Assembly (NCBI GenBank): GCA_004026145.2
Contig: CP034980.1
Span: forward strand, 11,325,649-11,389,648
From: Takifugu bimaculatus
Lineage: Eukaryota > Chordata > Actinopteri > Tetraodontiformes > Tetraodontidae
DNA: 64,000 nucleotides
Direction: 5' to 3'
The translations under genes were made by a program, and so were the position numbers. A model generated the notes under the pieces. The model was not told the origin of the DNA. It saw only the letters and a list, made by a program, of their open reading frames with translations, and ran no database searches. Below are positions 1 through 11,700 of the stretch, one piece after another (the first letter of the stretch is position 1; every line of letters starts with the position of its first letter).

Positions 1-922
1 TAGTCTCTACGTTAACCACCCTCAAAAGGGTTAAACGTAACAACGTCAAACACCTGAACAAATGGTTTCAATGGGCCTCTGTCAAGCTGATGAGCCTTAA
101 CAACAACAATTCAAGAAAGCCATTCCCCTATAATGGTTTCATATTGGTTTAGTTTAACCAAACCACTGAACCAGTCAGTACTGAAGATGCCTTTTAGTTA
201 AGATGCAAATGTCTTCTGATTTTATGGGTATCTTCATTTGATTTCAAAATCCTTCTTCTAAACTACAAGGCCTCTTTAGAGGCTTCTCTACTGTGTGAAA
301 TGGACTCCCTGTACAAGTCCTGCTCAAGGTTTCTTCCTGTTAAATGGGAGCTTTTCATTGCTATTGCTTTTTGAGGGTTTCACTAAAGCACCCACACACT
401 TTTGATTCTAACAGATTCTATAAATAAAATTGAATTCAACTGATGTTTGATTCATGTCTTGGCCACTTGTCTGACATCTGTGATTAAGAGGCAACTGCGT
501 TAGTGTGCTCACCCCAGTTGTGAAACAGCTGCTGCATCATGTCCTAATTGCATTTAAAAAGATTTAACTAATGACATTACAAAGAAACCAAAACCCAATT
601 AGCATTTTCCTGAAACAGCTTGAGGGCTTTTAATTTGATGGGTGAGAAAAGGTATTTCAGAATGTTCTTGTTTGTGTATTTCATGCAGTCCTTTTTATGT
701 ATCACTTTTTAAAACAACTTCAAACAGTTTTAGGAAGTGTGTTTTTTACAGTATACTGTATTTGCATTAACATGCCTTACACTGCTTTAATACATAATGT
801 ATAGTAAAACTATTAATACAGTATGACTGGATAAGCCCTGATCCTTTCATTGAAAGTTCAGTCCATTCGGCTATATGTTCTGATTGCAGCAGTTCATTGT
901 TAAAAGGCACTATTGTGTAAAG
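1..922. other. Intergenic DNA with one diverged LINE tail
   Basis: AT-rich sequence with no supportable exon. Apart from the LINE-tail scrap at about 305-442 I see no structure beyond short A/T-rich runs. Confidence 0.5.
305..442 (+). repeat. Diverged copy of an L2/CR1-like LINE 3' tail
   Basis: Reads like the tail seen better preserved at 47380-47530 and 58440-58595: a 'cctgctcaaggtttcttcc' block, then a 'tgttaaa...gggag' block, and an end in 'tataaataaaattgaattc'. It is a 5'-truncated and diverged copy. The family assignment comes from the 58004 copy, where the end of the coding region is still attached. Confidence 0.6.
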
Positions 923-2150
923 CAGGGGTGGGGAACCTTTTTCATATCGAGGGCCATTTCAATTTTTATAAAGTCCTCCGAGGGCCATACTATTACAAAC
1001 ACATACCTAGGGATGCAAAAAAAAGACAAAAAAAAGTCTATAACCACTGTGTTACTAAGTCTCATGATTTCTGCATTTGAATTATTTATTTACCACACAT
1101 GCATATAAAATCACCAAAAAAATGGAATAAAATGACAAACAAGTAAAATATGTTTACATGATCATACAAAACAATTTTTTAAAAAAAGGTGCAGAGTTGA
1201 GGCAAGAGACCCGTAAGGGCCTGTTCGAGGCCCCTACTCAGAGCACAGACCTCTGCCAAGTGCAACAATTCCTGGCATATTGTGATTTCCACCATAAATA
1301 TTAGTCCCACATATACTTTGACTACATATTTAGATTCCTTGACCATAAAAACATACCGTTAGCCACTGGAATCATAATATATGTCTTAGTTCAGTAATTC
1401 ACGAAAAAAATTCACGCTTTGAAACAATTTTATTTTGTCTGGCGCGAGCACCTCAGCGGCGGCTACGAGGCACTCCTTCACGAACTCTCCTTCGGCGTGA
1501 GGTTTCAGCTTCGTGGTTATTAATTCACTCACCACAAAACTTGCACGCGTAATATTCTCTCTGTCGGTACATGGTCGTACGTAAAGCTGCTTGTTGAGCC
1601 TCCAAACTCTGACGAAGAGCTTTAATTTCATCCAAACGCATCTGTCCTTTCAACTCGTCGAGTTTAGCGTGTTTCGAGCTGTAATGGCGCTCGAGATTTG
1701 CCTTTTTCATCACTGCCAGCTCCTCGCCACAAACTAGGCACACTGGCTTGCCTTTTACTTCAACAAAGAAAAAAATCATTTGTCCATTTCTCCTGGAATA
1801 CACGGCATTCTGCATCCACCTTCCTTTTCTTGACAGTCGCCATGATACAATTTTTCGTCCGTGTCAATCAGTCCAGCCCACTACGTACATCACATGCTGT
1901 GTTCACTGACCCTGACATAACTGTCTGTTTTATCTCAGAAAACGGGAAAATATTTCCTCTTGTTACAAAAGAAATTTCAGGATACGAAAGGCAAAAATAC
2001 ACTACCGCTGCTACTCGCAGCTCGCGGAGTTTAGCGAACGGTCCCACTGTATAAGTGCACATATAAAATATAAAAATCTTATTGCGTTGCGGGCCGGTAG
2101 AAATGGTCTCACGGGCCGTATACGGCCCGGAGGCCGGAGGTTCCCCAGCC
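923..2150 (-). mobile_element. hAT-type DNA transposon, internally deleted fossil
   Basis: The left end begins CAGGGGTGGGGAACC followed by 'gagggcca'. The right end reads 'cggaggccggaggttcccc', whose reverse complement starts GGGGAACCTCCGGCC, so the ends form a degenerate terminal inverted repeat of hAT (Charlie-like) type. The minus strand carries the N-terminal part of a hAT transposase (1386-1844). The rest of the transposase is missing, so the element could not move itself. The outermost bases of the right end are altered, and no 8-bp target duplication can be recognised. Confidence 0.75.
1386..1844 (-). pseudogene. hAT transposase N-terminal fragment (BED-like zinc finger), frameshifted
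   Basis: On the minus strand an ATG at 1844 opens a reading frame with an early KKRK basic stretch (nuclear localisation type). It then reads FFFVEVKGKPVCLVCGEE and an H...H pair about 20 residues later (RHYSSKH), forming a C2H2/BED-type DNA-binding finger. A charged helix and the segment TRASFVVSELI follow, typical of the Charlie/ZBED-like transposases that gave rise to GTF2IRD2- and ZBED5-like host genes. One extra T near 1770-1778 breaks the frame just before the finger. A second shift lies near 1530-1560, between CKFCGE and TRASF. Coding stops at 1386 and the catalytic RNase-H-like domain is gone. I see no evidence of host co-option. Confidence 0.75.
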
Positions 2151-2306
2151 ATATACCCTAACAAAATCTAAAGAAAAGTGTAGAACCCAGCATTTGGCTG
2201 TGATCCAAAGGCGTTCAAATGACACTTCATTGAGTCAGACATGATTCTTTACTAATTGAGTGGCTGAGTCCCGTTTATACAACAGCATTTTTCAGTGAAA
2301 ACAATT

Positions 2307-3544
2307 GGCCTCATTCACGAACCGTTCTTCCGAACAAATTTGTTCTTAAGTCCCACTTACGAACATTTTACAAAGATTGGGCCAGATTCACGAAGCGTTC
2401 TTACGAACAAATTTGTTCTTAAGTCCCACTTACGAACAGTTTACGAAGATTGTGGCATTCACCAATTTCTTCTTATCCTGGATTTATTCGTAGGTAAGAA
2501 CAAATCCTACGAACACTCAGGAGTACTCTTGCGCACATTTCAGTGCCGACATGTTGGCATGGTTGTGTTTTCTTCTCTTGTGCAGTTCAATAAAATTCAA
2601 TATTACAATGATAATTCTGTCATATTTATTTATTTATTTGTTTATTTCCTATTTTTGGTGATTTACGGAGAATTTTAAAATTACGTAAATGTGCCAATGA
2701 CTTAACATTAATCAACCAAATTGGAAACCATGCCAAAACTGTCTTTTTATTTGATTTTATCTTGATTTATTTTATTAGGGGATCGAGGATATGCCCTGGC
2801 TCCCTGGTTGTTGACACCACTGACCAACCTTCAGACTCCACAGGAAATTTTATTCAATCAGATGCATGCGCGCAGTCGCTCCACTACTGAACGCACCATC
2901 GGCATTTTAAAGGGACGCTGGATGTGTTTGGACACAGAGCCACAACCCCGTGAGGATGTGCGTCCTGACGCAATGATGGGGTCAGACTGCAGGCCCGCGG
3001 TTCATATTCGAGTGCGATTAATTGCCCGTTTGTAAATAAAATGCATTAGTGTCACAATTTCAGTCTAATAGTCTTGATTCACTTCAAAAAGAAAAAAAAA
3101 GAGAGACCGGTTTCAGAGCACAGCTTTTACACGTTTATTTTTTTTACATTCTTGTTGATTTCTTTTAGTGTGTTGGCTATAGACATCAAGCGTGTTAGCC
3201 ATCCTTTCTTGATTGTTCAACACGGCGTCAGAAATCAGGCGTGGAGAGGCAAGCTTTGGGCATTTTGCTACTTTTTGCTCTGTCTCCAGGGTCCTGCTGC
3301 AGTTCCTTTTATGGGCATTAGTGGGCGGTGACTTATGCTAATCGTATGTTAATTATACTCACCTGGCACGCGCTTTCAACTTGCGAACAGATGGCATTCA
3401 TCAATCTAAGAACACAGCTGCGAACAATTCTGAGGCTTACGAACGCGTTGATGAATCTGACGTAAGGATTTCTTAAGAAACTTCTTAAGAACAACTTAAG
3501 AAAGAATCTAAAAAGATTCTTAAGAACATATTGGTGAATGGGGC
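2307..3544 (+). mobile_element. PIF/Harbinger DNA transposon, non-functional
   Basis: The left end (GGCCTCATTCACGAA) and the reverse complement of the right end (GCCCCATTCACCAA) form an imperfect terminal inverted repeat rich in 'gttcttaag' motifs. Both sides are flanked by ATT (2304-2306 and 3545-3547), consistent with the 3-bp target duplication of Harbinger elements. The inside holds a HARBI1-like transposase scrap at 2779-3035. The first ~75 bp of the left end are present twice in tandem. The accompanying Myb-like protein gene of intact elements is not recognisable. Confidence 0.72.
2779..3035 (+). pseudogene. HARBI1-like transposase fragment
   Basis: The frame reads GDRGY, a few residues, then WLLTPLTNLQTPQEI, and after about 10 residues RSTTERTIGILKGRWMCLD. 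This is the hallmark C-terminal catalytic region of Harbinger/HARBI1 DDE nucleases: the GD.GY block precedes WL.TP, and the E of the ERTIG block is the third acidic residue. A short tail follows and the frame stops at 3035. Everything upstream (first two catalytic acids) is missing or unreadable, so this is a dead fragment inside the 2307-3544 element. It is not the single-copy host HARBI1 gene. Confidence 0.7.
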
Positions 3545-3649
3545 ATTGAGTACAAGAAGAACCATAGAGCAACAATGGCAGAATCCAAAAGGTGGTCTTA
3601 ACCACTCTGAACGCTGCAAGGCTTCTTCTATAACAGTTGGTTTTCAAAT

Positions 3650-3920
3650 GCTCACTGTTGTGATCAGGTGCTTCCTTAAAGTTCCAAGGATGAAAGTGCA
3701 ACTCCATGTATGCACGTCTGGCTCATTTCTACCACCTACTGGTCTGTTGTGTACACAAAACATTTTCCAAATCCATAACGAAACAGGTCCCCATACAAAT
3801 GGGCCCTGAGCCTTCAGCTAGCAGGTCCTCAGCTGTGGAACCACCTTTCAGTCCAAGTATAGGAGGCTGACTGTGTCTCTCTACTTTTACGAGTAGACTA
3901 AAAACCTTGCTCTCGTTTCA
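3650..3920 (+). repeat. Degenerate end of an L2/CR1-like LINE
   Basis: Broken frames still resemble the LINE C-terminus read cleanly at 58004-58141: an LxVPR-type block near 3680, then counterparts of 'AFS', 'LWN.LP', and a lysine-rich 'TKNLAL' end at 3790-3915. Several in-frame stops and an insertion make it a fossil. Confidence 0.5.
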
Positions 3921-4217
3921 CTTATTTTGCTCTCTCTCTCTCTGTGAGGAGCGTGGTGTGAGTCAAGAATGTTCTCAGTTGAGAATTTTTCAATCTTTTC
4001 TAGCTGTTTTTTGCCGTTTTCTTGTTTTAGACATTTTTGAAGGTATAATTTATTTAGATGTAGGTGGTTTCTTATGTCATTTTTTGGTGTTTTTGTGGGG
4101 AACCAGCCAGCGTTTGTCTGGCTGATTGGCATCTGACGCCATGGTGGTTGTTGGTGGTAGCGGACATGGCGGTGGGGGCCAGGTCTCTGTAAACTGTGGA
4201 GGAGGTGGCCCTGGGAA

Positions 4218-5138
4218 GGTCATCGGACATGGGTCCGTCAGCTGCCCGGATGAACGGGGCCGTGGTGTTGTTTGTTGAGAAGGTAGAGCAGGTGGACCGG
4301 CTGGTGGAAGCCGGTATCAGTGTGGTGGAAGGTTCGAGGCAGTGCTGCGTCTGAGCCAGCCGGCCACCAAAGGTGGAGGACTTTGATTATGCCCTGTTTG
4401 CCTTGTTGGTGCAAGTGTTTCGGCTGTGGTGAAGCAGGACATTTAATTAAAATGTGTCCACACGCAGCCAAATCGGCTCAGTCGGGCTCAGGGGAGCGGC
4501 CCGGTGTGGCAGAGCCCCGCGTGACGGAGCCCCGCGTGACGGAGCCCAGAGCCACTGTTGACCAATTCGTCATCGGAGCCGAGGGCCCGGGGGCCGACGG
4601 GGTGACAGCCCCGGTGAGTAGTGACGGGAACACAGGTGACTACAGGTGGCGGGTGAACAGGTGGGTGAGAAAGGTGAAGTGTGTGTACTGGAGGGTGAGA
4701 CAGGTGAAGTATGTGTAGAGGTGGGTGAATGTGTAAATGAGCAGGGGGAAGCTGGACTTCAGGAAAGTGAGGTGTGTGGAGCTCTGGTGGAGCAGCTGAA
4801 GCTGTGGAGCTGATGGAGCAGGAGGCTGGTGGTCTCCACCTCCGTTGAAGCTCCGCAGCAACAGGCCTGGTCATATCAAAGCTAAAAAGAGCCGACAAAC
4901 AGGTAGAAAACCTGAAGAGTCAGACAGCAGTGACAGTGAGGGCTGTGTGTTCAATGATGGGGACCTTCATCAGAAGACCATGAGTGGTCAGGATGAGAAG
5001 TTTTTCTCTCCTAAAATGTTAAAAACCTTCCTACAAGAAACTAAAAACATGAAAGGAGTAAATATCAAACATTACTTTCCTGACAAACAACAGTTTTATC
5101 TTTCTGCCACACGCCACATTAGTACAAGGCTGAGGTAG
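4218..5138 (+). pseudogene. Tx1-like LINE ORF1 remnant (zinc knuckle protein)
   Basis: The part at about 4220-4350 reads ARMNGAVVLFVEKVEQVDRL, the conserved start of Tx1 ORF1 RNA-binding domains. After a deletion, 4410-4460 encodes a CCHC zinc knuckle, CFGCGEAGHLIKMCP, which binds the element RNA in the family. The acid-rich, repeat-containing middle (PRVTEPRVTEPR) follows. The ORF1 C-terminal block is read at 4995-5110 as a TFLQETKNMKGVNIKHYFPD pattern, ending at a stop at 5136-5138. Frameshifts near 4350 and 4720-4850 break the protein. Confidence 0.7.
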
Positions 5139-5295
5139 ATTTTATTGATCAAGAGATTTTTAGATGATAGAAACTGATTGTAAAAGTTAGAAATATTTTA
5201 ATTTTGTTGGGAAATGCACCTTTTTATCTTTTTTGTCTCCTCACTGGTTTATAACTAACCCTAACCCTTATCTCCCACTTTTAATGAGAAATTTT

Positions 5296-5960
5296 AAAAT
5301 TGGGAGTTTAAATATATACGGAGGCAGAGAGGGGAAAAAAGAGTTTTAGTGTTTGAAACAACGACATCTAAGACGATTATTGTCATGTTTTACAGGAAGC
5401 TCACAGTGATGATTTTAATAAAGCTGATTGGTGCAGGAGATGGGAGGGGAGGGTGTTTTTAAGCCACGGCATGGCCCTCAGTGCTGGGGTGGGGATCCTC
5501 TTCTCTAAGAGTTTTAACCCAACGTCTTTTACCGTAGATCATGTTGTTCAGGGAAGGTGTCTTAATCACGGCCCAGTTTGACCACTTCAGTGCTGCTTTT
5601 ATGAATGTTTATGCTCCCAACAGCGGTGCAGAGAGGAAGATCTTTTATGGAAGAGGAGGAACTGAGCCCGACCCCACAGACGCCTTCCCTGACCTCCAGC
5701 TGAGCCCTGGGTCTGAGGAGTTCAGTGGCCCTCTCCTGAACGTCTGCTACAAGAGCAAACCTCAGCATACCTCAGCAGATAATGAAGTAGAGTTGTTGAG
5801 GAGCTGTACAGGTCAACAATTTTTGAACCATGACATCAACTTCAATGCAGGGGTTGCTATTCTTTTCTCAAAGCACCTCCACTTATCAAATGTATTGATC
5901 AATAACATGGAACAGAGTAGAATCCAAACAATCCAGTCATTTCTTGCAGAGTAATATCTC
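5296..5960 (+). pseudogene. Tx1-like LINE ORF2 endonuclease remnant
   Basis: The region opens IGSLNIYGGREGKKRVLVFE, the usual N-terminus of the APE-like endonuclease in Tx1 elements. A broken stretch follows, then AGVGILFSKSFNP at about 5484-5522, then after a 1-base shift near 5555 ITAQFDHFSAAFMNVYAPNS. The VYAP block is a known endonuclease motif. A second, similar 'AGVAILFSK' stretch occurs at about 5850-5875, so part of the endonuclease region may be duplicated or chimeric. The GDFN catalytic motif was not found. Confidence 0.65.
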
Positions 5961-6684
5961 TTGTATTTACAATGCATATTCACATAATAGTGCTTCTGAT
6001 GATGTAGGACTTGATGTAGGGTCGGATGATGTAGGACAAACTGAGAAAGTTTAACAGCAGCTCAGTCAACACATCCTACAGTCTAGAGAAATATGGAAGA
6101 ACAGATTTCTCTTTACAAGTACCAACTCAACACTGTTCATACTGGCATTTCAACACAAGTCTGATTAAGGATAATGTTTTCTAGCAGCTTTTTTCTGACT
6201 TCTGCACTCAGTGGACATAGTAGCTTGATGATGGGAGCTAGGTAAAACACAAATCAAGATCTTTTGTCAGCATTGTCTGAACTATCAGGGTGACTCAGAA
6301 ATAAATTATGTTTAATAGTCTGAAAAATAAGTTAAAATGATATGGGATTAAATAATGACAGTAAAAGAAAGTCAAAAAAGTACATTTGGAAAATTCCTTA
6401 ATGAGAAAACAAAGGGTGATTAGTTTAAAGCTAGAATTTTTAGCATTAAAGATCTCGATGCCCCAACCTATAATTTCTTGCTTTCAAATTGAACAAAGAC
6501 AGCAGACCCAAGAGAGATGAGGAAAGTAGCTATGAACTACTCTGATCTCTTCCGTGATGGAAGTCCTCCAACTCTTTCCAAGAAATGACTGCAAGAGGTC
6601 AAATCTCCAAAGCCTCATTCAAAACATAAAATAAAAAAAGTGTCTTTCAAATGGGCTCAAGGAAAATATAGACATTGAGACAAC

Positions 6685-7110
6685 TTGTTATTAGTTAGGG
6701 ATATAATAATCTGTTATAGGTTAAGGATACTGAATGTGCAGCTTTTTAATATTGATCAGGGGAAATTCTTTGATAGAGTCACAGATTTGAACCTAGACTT
6801 TTATTTAAAATATTTGAAGGTTTTGGGTTTGGTAGAACATTTCTTTCTTGGATTAAGTTGTGTTCTAAAACTGGTGTTCTTTTAAAGGTGGGAAAGGGAC
6901 TCAGTTGACCAGTTGAGATCCTTTGTCTGGGATATTCCATTCTTTGGCCAATGAGCCTGTCTTGATTACAAAAGGTCTTTCAGGACTAAGTTTTTCTGAA
7001 AATACTACCACCAAACTCAGTCTGCCAGCATACCTTGATGACATCACCATTTTCTTAACAAGTGAATGTGAAAGAGCCACTGACGTCCGGTAGAAGAGAT
7101 CCCACAATTT
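6685..7110 (+). pseudogene. Tx1-like LINE reverse transcriptase remnant
   Basis: Residues NIDQGKFFDRV at about 6750-6780 match the first catalytic aspartate block of L1/Tx1 reverse transcriptases (usually D.EKAFDRV). About 270 bases downstream the string PAYLDDITIFL at 7025-7060 matches the catalytic YADD block, with A changed to L. A frameshift separates the two and the intervening fingers/palm region is shortened. The protein is not functional. Confidence 0.65.
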
Positions 7111-7479
7111 ATTTGAATACATATTTTTTTTTTAACATTTACCGGTGACACTCTTCCTTTATGGATTCATGAAGATTTGTCAGTTCATGATTGTTTCAGT
7201 TATATACAGTGATCTAAAACTGTGACTTAAATGCAGCAGGGAAATTAAAGCACCCTCCTTATGTCTCCAAAGGTGTCACATCTCAGGTTGATGATTTTAT
7301 TTCCTGTGGCGAGAATTTGTAGAAGAAAAGAAAACGGAAGACGAAGGTAAAATGTTAGATTAGCAGTTGTATGAGCAGGCAATATTATATTGAGGAAACG
7401 GTTAACTCAGCAAATAAAGACAAGATGTGTGATTAAACTGAGTGTGCCTGTTTCATAACAACTGCAACATAAAGGTGAT

Positions 7480-8450
7480 GTAAAAATTCTTAAAACCAAA
7501 ATTGGCTGTGTATGAGAAAGCTTCTACTACAAGACTCCAGTGGTTGAGGTCTGAAGGGATGTTCATGGATAAGTGGAAAACAAAAGAAAGTACTACCAGT
7601 TAGAATCCAAAGGAACACGGAGGGGATGATGTTCCTTGGTGTTTTTCTGAGCAGTAAGAGGTTCCTTAATAAAAACTTATACTTGCTGTATAACAAATGA
7701 CGACTATGGAGTGAAACGGCATCAGCTTTTACTCCATAAAATTATGTATCTTAAAAACAACATTTTTTTCCTCTGTAAATATCTGGAATGGATTTTACTA
7801 TCACAGTTTTTTGCCAGGAACTGTTACCAAATCTAATGGAGTGTCTAAGAGGAACATCTTTTCTATAACTCCATAATGTGCTGCAGCGTGCTAAGCACAG
7901 TCAGTATACAGAGACTTCTAATAAAGGCTGGAATCACTAAAATTGCTCATCTAAGAACAGGAAAACATTGGAAAACAGCTGCCACATTAAGTGAGGAGAC
8001 AGGTGTCCAAACTGTAAGGCCAATGGAATGGTTGATATAGGAAGTGATGAGTGCACTCCCTGGGTCTTTTAGAAAGTCATTGGCAGAAGAAAGTGAAGAG
8101 GATCAGCGGGTTTCATCACCTGATTTCCCATCTGTGACTGTCGGTGCTCCTGTGGAGGAACAAGTGGAGCAAGACAGAGTGCTTCTGTCTTTAAGAACAT
8201 CAACACTACTGGCTCTGTTAGGAACATCAAAAAAGGACTGTATTCTGTCTCTGTAAAGGTTTTAAACAAAGCACCCCTTGATGGTGTTCTGGAGTTGATG
8301 TTGTTGGGTTTGTTGACACCAAGGCCATCTCCCACAGGCAGCAGGTAGGTCCCTGCACAACTAACTTCAACAAAGCTGTGAACGACCTGCGAGACAAGGC
8401 AAGTAGACTGTTTTTTACTATCAGAAGGAACTTTAATTTGGACATTCTAA
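7480..8450 (+). pseudogene. Tx1-like LINE ORF2 C-terminal remnants
   Basis: Three short matches lie in order: a LGVFLSSKRFLNKN string near 7635-7680 (the 'YLGVFLG...KKNW' block after the reverse transcriptase); a readable stretch at 7900-8030 with LLIKAGITKIAHLRTGKHW and a SEETGVQTVR end; and 8230-8300 with VKVLNKAPLDGVLEL, which resembles the 'lY.l.VK.lN...LdGV' region of Tx1 proteins. Each lies in a different frame, so the region is a decayed coding sequence. Confidence 0.5.
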
Positions 8451-8459
8451 TTTAGATCT

Positions 8460-8710
8460 GGCTCAAAATATTCTGTCATAGAACCCATCTGTCTTTCTGG
8501 GTTTGAGGTCTTGGTCCACTTGCCAACCAGGAATTTACAAAATATCGAAGGAATAGCACTAACCTGAACCGGACTGGGAGTCTGCCCCCTGGATGTCCTA
8601 CTCCCGAACTGAAGAAGCTGCTTGGAGAAGAGGTGAAATGTCTCTGAAAAATGAACAGAGGTCCATCTTAAGCCACGATTCTCCTCAATCTGGATGACTG
8701 AGAGCATTCA
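8460..8710. repeat. Possible teleost dispersed repeat scrap
   Basis: The part 'ctgaagaagctgcttgg' followed by 'gaggtgaaa' resembles a phrase common in teleost dispersed repeats. I cannot name the family, and the boundaries are uncertain. Confidence 0.3.
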
Positions 8711-11700
8711 TCAACATGTTGCAACTCCAGATCTTTTTGCACTACAACAATTCTGTACGCGCTTTAAAAAAAAAACCAGACACTTAATTTAATATTCAAA
8801 ACAGCAATGCAAATTATCATGTGCCATAGCCCTCCATATATCATATGTATATAGACCTTTAAACAATATTTGTAGCTAAAAAAGCTCCCAAAACCCCTTA
8901 GTGTTTTCTGCATTTTATTTTATTTTTACACATTACATTTGACATTTATCTATATTTTTATTGTATTTTTTTTGCATGCCTGTTTTGCATGTGTGTTTTA
9001 GTCATTATATTGCACAACTGACAACAAAAAAACAGGCAATGCAGTAGTAGCTATGGAAATTACAAATAAATAAATATAGTGATTCATGCAAAATAGAGAA
9101 GGCTGTTAAAAGAGAGGTTTTTGACTGAAATGCCGGACAGCTGTTCTCTCTGTGCATGATTTGATGGTGTCTTACAGACGGAGGCTAATTCACCAGGGTG
9201 ATAAGCCATGTCGGGGCTCTGGCTGTTGCTACTGTGCTTAATTTGACATGTAACATGTTGCAGAACACTCAGGTAAATATTGGCTCTGCATCCAGACACC
9301 AAAGGATATTTGTTCACCATCTACCTCCCTTCCACAATAGAAAACAAACACTGCACACACATACACACAGACGCACACGCATTGGTGATTGCTCTGACAA
9401 TAGAAGGGAACATTCAACTGCCAAAGTCAACATCACAACCTGGCAGATGTTTTATAACAGAATAATGCTCAAAAGTTGTCTTTTCATTTTCATTCAGTAC
9501 ATGCCTCCTGGGGGTCTGTAAAGGCAGAGTGAAAAGTGGTGACATGCTTTTCCTCTGCTTTAACAGCATTTTTATTTACATTTGTGTCAGAAATATAACC
9601 ATTTCTCATTGTATAAGTGTTTGCAGCAACTTACCACTAATGTGCAGCATATCAGAGCTACTGATACTCAATTATATTTAACAAAACCTTTAATATTCAT
9701 TGAATCCACAACACAATATTTCTTGAGGTAAAGCATTAAATCTTAACTGTCTTCCTGGCTATAAATAAGTATTGCAATTTATCACTGTGAAAATCTTTTA
9801 AGATTTCCACACATAATATCCATTGAATCCTTGAATCACTCAGTCATTGAAAGATTATTCAGTGAAAATTGTGTTAAAATTTTATATTTAAACAAAAAAT
9901 AGAAGCTTTTAGCATTCTCTATTTGTCTTCATAATAAAGAGGAATGGGGGGTTGGAAACATCATCACAAATTTCCCTGTCTGCTTATTTCCAAGCTGGCC
10001 GGAGCGGCTTCCAGACTCTCCCGCGTTTCTCCCATGGATCGTCCATCTCAGACGCCTGTCCGTGCCGCCCATCCCGCTATATTCGTGTCTGCAGAGCCTT
10101 CACACATGTCTTAAAGCTTACATAATATACACAATATAGTCTATTGTACTGTGGAAATATAAATAATTACCTGCCTTTTATTTTAATTGGTTAAATTCTT
10201 ACCTTATGATGTCATGTTTCAGGTGCTAGTCTTTCTTCAAAATTAGTACTTTATTGAAATTTGAATTGTTTTATGCTATTATCATGAAAGATCCCATAAC
10301 ATGATATTAATAATAAACTGAATATAAATGTTGGGTGAATGTAAATAATTTTTGAGCAAATTAAATCAAAGCTGAGGATGAGATCTGGGAGTCAGGATGC
10401 CACTTAAAAACATCAGCTTTGTTTTGCATCACATCTCTGCTTTTGATAATGTGTCCTATGAAGGTTTATGGTGAGTGGGTGAGTGCGGACTGAGCCGTCG
10501 TTCCAGCTCATATCCTGTTTTTCCAAATCTGCACCTCAGTCAAGGCACTAAAGAAGCGGCTCATTGGCTCTAGATTGTTTGTCATTTGACATTCGAACTG
10601 GAACTAACAAGTCTATAAAATGGCAACAAGGAGTAGAAAGGAGGGGGTGGAGAAAAAGGTGGGTGCAGCATCGAAAGAGAGAGATGGGTAAGAGTGAAAA
10701 GGAAAGGAAGTGAGGAAAGATCATGATGAGACAAACAAGTGTAGGTATGACTCATAGAAAGATGTCAAGTTGGAGAAAACGTGTGCATTTGTTTATTTGA
10801 CTTGAAAACAACCATTTCATGCTTGTGTGACCAACCGTTTGATTGCTTCTCATCATTCAGCCTTGGATGATCTACCTAGTCCCAAAGACCAATGGATACC
10901 ATAACTGTACAAAGGCCAGAAATGATTAATGCCTCAGTGGGTTTTTTTTTTTTTTAAATACATTTTTACATCTACAGGTCTTGGCTATGGATGATTTAGC
11001 TCACTTTATGACACACCTTTAGGGTTTCTACCTAAGATACAAATCTTTGCTTGTGACTTATGATAAAACATCAATTGGCCATTATTGTAATTAGATATTA
11101 GTACAATGAAAGTAAAATATTTCCCAAACATTTTAATTTAATATTTTTAGGACATGAAGTATGACCTCATTTTGAATTGGCCTCTAGACTTATGATATTG
11201 GCATTTATTATCAGTGGTCATCAGTAGGAAAGTGTTCTAGACATTTGGAAGTAATGGGGCTATAACTTTTTCAAAGACAGTCAACCCAAGGTGGGATTAA
11301 ACAGGTCAGAGAAATGTATAGAGGGCGAGAGCATTACATTTCATATTTGGATGTTTCATTTCAATATTAATACCGGTATTTGTGTGTCCTCAACTTCTCC
11401 CGTCTTCCACCAACTTTGATTACATCTATAAAGGTGAAGGTGTTAAAAAAGTCCACATCTGCTGACATTTAATTAATTGAATTTCACTAAAGATATTTTT
11501 AAACTGAACTCTGTGATTTTCCTCCAGTGTAGATATCAAATATGTTCAGCTTGCCAGAATTGTTTGGGGTCCTTTACCTTGCAATGACGTGACAAAAATA
11601 ACATGTACAGCAGCTCCATATGGACAAGTTGTATTGTGGACGAGAACAAATTATCAAAGCTGGATCCACAGACATGTAGGCTGATGGTAGGTTAATGACT

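Larger units (their letters stand above)
4140..8460 (+). mobile_element. Tx1-clade (L1-like) LINE, long degenerate copy
   Basis: A run of + strand remnants appears in the order expected for a Tx1-type LINE: ORF1 RNA-binding protein with zinc knuckle (about 4200-5138), ORF2 endonuclease start (about 5296-5960), reverse transcriptase core (about 6685-7110), and C-terminal regions (about 7480-8450). Every part has stops, frameshifts and deletions. No clean 5' or 3' end or target duplication could be seen, so the borders are approximate. The divergence between segments suggests an old insertion. Confidence 0.72.

Noticed and set aside
10614..10620. TATAAAA word as a promoter of an upstream gene
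   Set aside because: No exon or reading frame of substance follows it, and such words are expected by chance in AT-rich DNA.
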